A stretch of DNA of 37,360 bases from Candidatus Rokuibacteriota bacterium (lineage in GTDB: Bacteria > Methylomirabilota > Methylomirabilia > Rokubacteriales > CSP1-6), in contig QHSZ01000009.1 in the NCBI GenBank assembly GCA_003220595.1, positions 1 through 37,360 of the forward strand, read 5' to 3'. The stretch's first letter is position 1, and the number at the start of each line of letters is the position of its first letter. This document shows positions 31,434 through 37,360 of this stretch, piece by piece. A model generated the notes under the pieces. It saw nothing but the letters and a program-made list of their open reading frames with translations, was not told the DNA's origin and made no database searches. A program made the position numbers and the translations under genes.

Positions 31434-32851
31434 ATGAGAACGACGCTCGCCCTCTTCCTGGTTTTCGTGTCCGTCTTGCCGGCCGCCGCCGAGCAGCGGG
31501 CGCAGCCAAAGGTGGACGCGCGCGCCGTGCTCCGCGCCCTCGAGGACGCGTTCAGCGCCGTCGCCGATCGCGTGACCCCCGCCGTCGTCAACGTCACCAC
31601 GGTCCCGAAGCGCAGCGCCGCGCCCGAAGAGCCGCCCGAGCGCTTCCGGGAGTTCTTCGGCGAAGAGTTCTACGAGCGCTACTTCCGTCAGCGGCCCCGT
31701 GAAGATGCGCGCGCGAGCGGCTCAGGCGTGATCGTGGATGCAAAGGGATACATCTTGACGAACAACCACGTCATCGAGAACGCTCAGGACATCAACGTGC
31801 GTCTCACGGACGGACGGAAGCTCGGGGCAAAGCTCGTCGGCCGCGACCCGAAGACGGATCTCGCGGTTCTCAAGGTGGACGCGCCCGGGCCGCTGCCGAC
31901 GGCGGAGCTGGGCGACTCGGATCACCTGCGCGTGGGGCAGTGGGCGATCGCGATCGGCAACCCGTTCGGCCTCGACCGCACCGTGACGGTCGGGATCATC
32001 TCCGCGACGGCGCGCACGCGCGTGGGCGTGACCCAGTACGAGAACTTCATCCAGACGGACGCGTCGATTAACCCGGGCAACTCGGGGGGACCGCTCCTGA
32101 ACCTCGACGGCAAGGTGATCGGGATCAACACCGCGATCGTCGCCGCGGGGCAGGGGATCGGCTTCTCGATCCCGATCAACCAGGCGCGGGACGTGATGCG
32201 GCAGCTCATCGCGGGCGGCCGCGTCGTGCGCGGCTGGCTCGGCGTCGCGATCCAGGACGTCACCGACGAGCTCGCCTCAACCTTCGGCGTGAAGGAGCGC
32301 GAGGGCGTGCTGGTGTCCGACGTCATGAAGGGCGGGCCCGCCGACGTGGCCGGCGTCCGGCCGGGCGACGTGATCGTCGAGCTGAACGGCGGCGCCATCA
32401 AGGAGGTGCCCGAGCTCCAGCGGCGCGTCGCCGGGGTCGCGCCCGGACAGACCGCGCGGCTCACGGTCATGCGCGACGGGAAACCGGTGCGGCTCGGCGT
32501 GAAGATCGGCGAGATGCCGGCCGACGAGCCGGCGGCCGCCGCTGCGCCGGACGAGGAGGGCTGGGGACTCGGCGTCGAGCCCCTGAGCGCCGAGGCCGCG
32601 CTGCGCCTGAACCTGCCGACCACACGAGGCCTGCTGGTGACCGACGTCGCGCCGGGCAGCCCGGCCGATCGCGCGGGCTTGCGGCGGGGCGACGTCATCG
32701 TCGAGGCGGGCCGCACGCCCGTCGCGGACCCCGCTGCGCTCTACCGGGCCCTCGCGCAGCTCAAGCCCGGCGAGCGCCTCCTCGTCTACGTCCAGCGCCC
32801 GGGCGCCGGCGGCAGCAGCGAGTATCTCGTCATGGAGCGCGCCGCCCGGCC

Positions 32852-32855
<4 letters not shown>
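31434..32855 (+). CDS. Periplasmic serine protease, HtrA/DegP family
   Basis: Envelope quality-control protease, 473 aa. A signal peptide (MRTTLALFLVFVSVLPAAAE) is followed by the trypsin-like domain: SGSGVIVDAKGYILTNNHVIE with catalytic His, KTDLAVLKVD with Asp, and NPGNSGGPLLN with Ser. Two PDZ domains follow: RGWLGVAIQDVTDELA...GGPADVAGVRPGDVI and GVEPLSAEAALRL...PGSPADRAGLRRGDVI. The stop overlaps the GTG of the response regulator (GTGA). DegP/DegQ/DegS cannot be separated, but two PDZ domains point to DegP/DegQ type. Confidence 0.96.
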
Positions 32856-34291
<1,436 letters not shown>

Positions 34292-34334
34292 GCGTGACAT
34301 TCCAGGGGGCTCTGCACCCGGGCCGACTCGGAGC

Positions 34335-35051
34335 GTGACCCCCCGCCAGCGCGCGGTCGAGCTTGCCGCGCTGGCCGTCGTCCTGGCGGCCGCCTGCAGT
34401 CTCCCGCGTGAGCGCCAGCCCCGTGTCGGGCTCGACAGCTGCCAGGCGCCGATCCACTATGTCGCGCTGGGCGACAGCACGGTGGAGGGCGTCGGCGCGA
34501 GCGGCCCCGACCTCAACTACGTGAGCCGGCTCCATGCGAGGCTGCGCGCGAGGTATCCGAACGCGCGCGTCACGAACCTGGGCGTCGGCGGAGCGACCTC
34601 GGCTGACGTGGTGGCCCGGCAGCTCGATCGGGCGATCAAGCGCCGGCCGGACCTCGTCACGCTCTCGATCGGGCCGAACGATATTACCCGCGGGATCCCC
34701 GTCGCCCGGTATGAGCAGAACCTGGACGTCGTCCTCGGCCGGCTACGACGTGAGACGGCCGCGCTGATCGTCGTCAACCTCCTCCCCGACCTCGCGGTGA
34801 CGCCCCGATTCGCTCACGGCCCGCGCGCCGACGTCGTCGGCGGCCAGACCGTGCTGTTCAACGAGGCGCTCGCGCGAAAGGCACGTGAGCACGGCGTGGA
34901 GATCGTCGACCTCTACCTGCCGAGCCGGGACGAGGTGCCGCGACACACGGCACTCCTGTGGAAGGATGGCTACCATCCCTCCGACGCCGGCTATGCGCGG
35001 TGGGCGGAGCTCATGTGGGAGGGCATCGAGCCGCGCTTGGCAGCCTGCTGA
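34335..35051 (+). CDS. SGNH/GDSL-type esterase lipoprotein
   Basis: A 238-aa secreted hydrolase. Its N-terminus VELAALAVVLAAACS is a lipoprotein-like signal, though with Ala rather than Leu at the -3 position. Block I VALGDSTVEGVG holds the catalytic Ser; Gly block LGVGGATSADV; GPND block LSIGPNDITRG; and DGYHPSDAGY carries the Asp-x-x-His. It removes acyl or acetyl esters from lipids or polysaccharide in the envelope (family knowledge). GTG at 34335, 43 bases after the regulator stop, with no strong ribosome site. It converges with the hydrolase ending at 35058. Confidence 0.9.
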   Translation: MTPRQRAVELAALAVVLAAACSLPRERQPRVGLDSCQAPIHYVALGDSTVEGVGASGPDLNYVSRLHARLRARYPNARVTNLGVGGATSADVVARQLDRAIKRRPDLVTLSIGPNDITRGIPVARYEQNLDVVLGRLRRETAALIVVNLLPDLAVTPRFAHGPRADVVGGQTVLFNEALARKAREHGVEIVDLYLPSRDEVPRHTALLWKDGYHPSDAGYARWAELMWEGIEPRLAAC

Positions 35052-35057
35052 TCGAGC

Positions 35058-36071
35058 TCAGCGGCCCGTGACGAGCGCGTACACGACGCGCCAGAGCGCG
35101 AAGGCGTCGCGCGCGTCCTGCCAGCCCGTCCGGCCGCCGGCCTCCACGTGGTCCAGGACGCCGACGAGCACGAGCGTCGTCGGCGCGGGGCGCGCCGCCG
35201 CCAGACGCAGGCTCTCGGTGTAGGGGACCGCGCGGTCGCCCCGCCCGTGGATGAGCACGAGGCGTCCCGGAATCTCGGGCGCGACGGAGAGCGGCGAGAG
35301 CGCGTCGAGGTCCCGGCGGCGCGCGGCGGGCAGGCTCGCGAGGACCCGCGCGGCGCGCTCGGGGTCGGCGCTCTCGAGCGCCTCGCCCTCCCCCGGGTCC
35401 AGCAGGTCCGCGTTCGCGCGCACGAAGGCGCGGACCATCTCGGGATCGTGGCGGACGCGCCCGCGCGTCTCGCCGTACTCGTACGCCCCCGTCAGCCAGA
35501 AGCGCAGCACCTCGAGCGCCGACGCGTAACCGCCGAGGCTCACGACGGCGCTCACGCGGTCTCGGACGCGCGGATCCGCCGCGGCGAGGAGCGCCGGGCC
35601 CGCGCCCACGCTCACGCCGAGCACGACCGCCGGCCCCGGGCGCGCCGCCAGCGTCGCCCGCACTACGGCGACGTCGTCCTGGCGCAGGCGGCCGCGCGTG
35701 AGCCCCGGGACCGTCGGCACGAGGACCTCGAACCCGGCACGGGCGAGCAGCGCGGCGGCCTCCCGGGCGCGCGGGTCGTCCTTGCCGTGGGGCGTCACGC
35801 CGTGGACCAGCACGAGCGTCTGGCCTCCGCCGAGGAACGCCGGCCCGTAGCGATCGAGCTCGACGCCCGCGACGGCGAGTCGCTCGCGCGCGGGCGCGCC
35901 GGTGAGCGCGGACAGCGGTGCCAGCCGGCTCTGGCTCAGGAACTCGAGGAGGAACGCGCCCGCGACCAGCATGGCGTGGCCATCCCGGGCGACGGGGACG
36001 ACGAGGACGAGGGCGAGGAGGAGAGCGGTGAGTCGGGCTACTTCCGGTTGATGCACTTCACGAGGCGCCAC
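35058..36071 (-). CDS. Membrane-anchored alpha/beta hydrolase
   Basis: A 337-aa (or shorter) hydrolase. A hydrophobic N-terminal segment (LTALLLALVLVVPVA, then MLVAGAFLLEFL) predicts a membrane anchor. The alpha/beta core has LVLVHGVTPHGKDD (oxyanion turn), LGVSVGAGPALLAA as a nucleophile elbow with G-V-S-V-G, LVLIHGRGDRAVPY for the acidic residue, and a late His in GVLDHVEAGG. Start is uncertain: GTG at 36071 overlaps the methyltransferase by 34 bases; GTG at 36056 or ATG at 35972 are alternatives, the last losing part of the anchor. Substrate unknown; lies downstream of a PmtA-like gene. Confidence 0.85.
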   Translation of the reverse strand: MAPREVHQPEVARLTALLLALVLVVPVARDGHAMLVAGAFLLEFLSQSRLAPLSALTGAPARERLAVAGVELDRYGPAFLGGGQTLVLVHGVTPHGKDDPRAREAAALLARAGFEVLVPTVPGLTRGRLRQDDVAVVRATLAARPGPAVVLGVSVGAGPALLAAADPRVRDRVSAVVSLGGYASALEVLRFWLTGAYEYGETRGRVRHDPEMVRAFVRANADLLDPGEGEALESADPERAARVLASLPAARRRDLDALSPLSVAPEIPGRLVLIHGRGDRAVPYTESLRLAAARPAPTTLVLVGVLDHVEAGGRTGWQDARDAFALWRVVYALVTGR

Positions 36072-36667
36072 CCGTTGAACATGTTCACCCTCGCGATGAG
36101 CTCGGGCTCGAGGCCCACCTGCGCGAGGAGCGGCTTGAGCGCGAGGTTCGACTTCCAGCCGAGGCGCGTGCAGACCGGCGCGACGAGGTCCTCCAGCCAG
36201 CCCATGACCCGGCGCTCGCTTCGGAAGTGGTTCAGGATGACGAGGACGCCGCCCGGCTTCACGACGCGCCGCATCTCCCGGAGGACGGCGACGGGATCGG
36301 GGACCGCGGAGATCGTATAGGTTGCGAGCGCCTTGTCGAACTCGTCGTCCCCGAAGTCCATGGACGTGGCGTCCATGACCTTGAGCGTCACGTTCGGCAT
36401 CGCGAGCGTTTCGACGCGCTCGACCGCCTTGTCGAGCATCTCCTGCGAGAGGTCGATGCCGGTGAGCTTGCAGGTCGGGGGGTAGAGCGGGAGGTTGAGC
36501 CCGGTCCCGATCCCGACCTCGAGCACGGAGTCGCTCCGCTGAAGGTCGAGCTGCCGGATGGCCGCGTCGCGGCCGGGAGAGAAGATCCAGTCGAAGATGA
36601 AGTCGTAGACGGGAGCGTACAGCTCGTATGCGCGCTCGACCTGCCTCTTCTCCAGCGCCGCGTCCAC
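36038..36667 (-). CDS. Class I SAM-dependent methyltransferase, PmtA-like (phosphatidylethanolamine N-methyltransferase)
   Basis: A 209-aa methyltransferase. SAM-binding motif I is VLEVGIGTGLNLPLY, motif post I LTGIDLSQEML, and motifs II-III are ATYTISAVPDP and RRVVKPGGVLVILNHF. The N-terminal ERAYELYAPVYDFIFDWIFSPGR and the final NMFNGWRLVKC resemble the soluble Rhodobacter-type PmtA, which makes phosphatidylcholine from phosphatidylethanolamine. UbiE-like quinone methylation is the main alternative. GTG start at 36667 with GGAGGG upstream and a clear promoter at 36734-36763. Confidence 0.88.
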   Translation of the reverse strand: MDAALEKRQVERAYELYAPVYDFIFDWIFSPGRDAAIRQLDLQRSDSVLEVGIGTGLNLPLYPPTCKLTGIDLSQEMLDKAVERVETLAMPNVTLKVMDATSMDFGDDEFDKALATYTISAVPDPVAVLREMRRVVKPGGVLVILNHFRSERRVMGWLEDLVAPVCTRLGWKSNLALKPLLAQVGLEPELIARVNMFNGWRLVKCINRK

Positions 36668-36733
36668 TCAGAACCCTCCAAAGTCTTGGGGTTTGGGATT
36701 TGAGGCCGGCCTGCGGCGGCTCGAATTGCCCGC

Positions 36734-36763
36734 ATTCTAACCGCTGGCCGGCGGCATTGCCAA
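36734..36763 (-). promoter_or_regulatory. Promoter of the PmtA-like gene: TTGGCA-N18-TAGAAT
   Basis: On the minus strand -35 TTGGCA (36763-36758) and -10 TAGAAT (36739-36734) with an 18-base spacer, matching the uvrA promoter layout. The leader would be about 60 bases, ending in GGAGGG before the GTG at 36667. Confidence 0.6.
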
Positions 36764-36776
36764 GAGTCTTCTCGCG

Positions 36777-37360
36777 CTAGAGGAGATACCGGATGAGCAG
36801 GGTGGCCAGGCCCAGAAACGAAAAGAATCCGCACACATCGGTGAAAGTCGTGATAATCACGCTCGACGCGATCGCGGGGTCGATCCGAAAGATCTTGAGC
36901 GCCAGCGGGATGAGCGTGCCGACGACAGCCGCGACGAGCATGTTGAACACGAGCGCCAGGCCGAGGATCAGCGCCAGGAGGACCTGCCCCTTCCAGACGT
37001 AGGCGATCGCCGCGATCACCACCCCGTTGGCCACGCCCGTCGTGAAGCCGAGCCGGATCTCCTTCCAGAGCACGCGCCGGAGCACGCTCGGGGTCATGTC
37101 GCCGAGGGCGATTCCGCGAACCACGATGGTCGCCGTCTGCGTGGTGGCGATGCCGCCCATCGAGGCGACGATGGGCATGAAGACCGCGAGCGTCGCGAGG
37201 CTGTGGATGGACGACTCGAAGAGGCCGATGACCGACGCGGCCAGCACGGCGGTGAAGAGATTGATCAGCCGCCAGACGAGGCGCTTCTTGAAGACGGCCT
37301 CCGGCTGGTCGAGCACGGTCTCGTCGCCCCCGACGCCGCCGAGGCGCTGGATGTCCTCGG
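36777..37360 (-). CDS. mgtE: Magnesium transporter MgtE, C-terminal membrane domain (5' end outside window)
   Basis: The last 193 residues of a MgtE magnesium channel. The frame is open to the window edge (EDIQRLGG...), so the N-terminal and CBS domains lie beyond it. The visible part has the connecting-helix end (FKKRLVWRLINLFTAVLAAS), the ion-pore signature MPIVASMGGIATTQT...RGIALGD, and the Asp-containing last pore helix IITTFTDVCGFFSFLG. The GTG at 37316 in frame is internal, not a start. Stop TAG at 36777. Confidence 0.95.
   Translation of the reverse strand, partial: EDIQRLGGVGGDETVLDQPEAVFKKRLVWRLINLFTAVLAASVIGLFESSIHSLATLAVFMPIVASMGGIATTQTATIVVRGIALGDMTPSVLRRVLWKEIRLGFTTGVANGVVIAAIAYVWKGQVLLALILGLALVFNMLVAAVVGTLIPLALKIFRIDPAIASSVIITTFTDVCGFFSFLGLATLLIRYLL

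Overview
The window is a 37.4 kb, very GC-rich, gene-dense chromosomal stretch from a Gram-negative bacterium. It carries a periplasmic RND adaptor, lipoprotein signals and periplasmic HtrA. The codon usage is extreme, almost every operon junction is a 4-base ATGA/GTGA/TTGA overlap, and GTG starts are frequent. The gene mix is long-form PstC/PstA, a UGSC-motif selenoprotein, LLM-class flavin enzymes, a DUF35/thiolase-like pair and a PuuD-type membrane protein. It recalls uncultivated soil or subsurface lineages such as Candidatus Rokubacteria/Methylomirabilota or relatives; that placement is an inference from gene content, not a computed one. No transposase, integrase, CRISPR array or rRNA was seen. 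No gene-free stretch exceeds 300 bases.

Layout. (1) 1-4310, plus: phosphate uptake pstC (5' cut)-pstA-pstB-phoU, with two 60-bp hairpin-bearing tandem repeats between pstB and phoU. (2) 4330-8771, minus: an HAE1-type RND pump and its lipoprotein adaptor. (3) 8924-11411, plus: three overlapping genes, namely an unnamed family with a DGLPVVPPT motif, a UGSC selenoprotein read through an in-frame TGA at 10270, and an acetamidase/formamidase-like protein. (4) 11428-20241, minus: seven tightly packed genes headed by uvrA, followed by an MFS carrier, a type I phosphodiesterase/phosphatase, an alpha/beta hydrolase, a cysteine-less thiolase-like protein, a DUF35 Zn-ribbon/OB protein and an LLM-class oxidoreductase.

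(5) 20309-23634, plus: a Fur/PerR-type regulator with a near-perfect Fur-type box in its leader, rubrerythrin, a GlpC/HdrD-like Fe-S protein, DUF3501 and a cytochrome c lipoprotein; this looks like a peroxide/redox-stress operon. (6) 23695-24693, minus: an extremely acidic small protein and a PuuD-like membrane protein with a frameshifted end. (7) tRNA with a CAT anticodon, 24804-24878. (8) 24980-28951, plus: enoyl-CoA hydratase, a GT4 glycosyltransferase, two tandem PTPS/QueD-fold genes, folE and an SDR. The last four together suggest a tetrahydrobiopterin-like pterin pathway. (9) 29006-31398, plus: A-type Fe-S carrier, MoaD-MoaE fusion, tilS. (10) 31434-35051, plus: HtrA protease, an NtrC-type response regulator overlapping it, and an SGNH esterase lipoprotein. 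(11) 35058-37360, minus: mgtE (5' cut), a PmtA-like methyltransferase and an alpha/beta hydrolase.

The strongest items for follow-up are the selenoprotein operon at 8924-11411, which ordinary gene calling would break, and the FolE-PTPS-PTPS-SDR block, in which the two PTPS copies have complementary changes in conserved active-site motifs.
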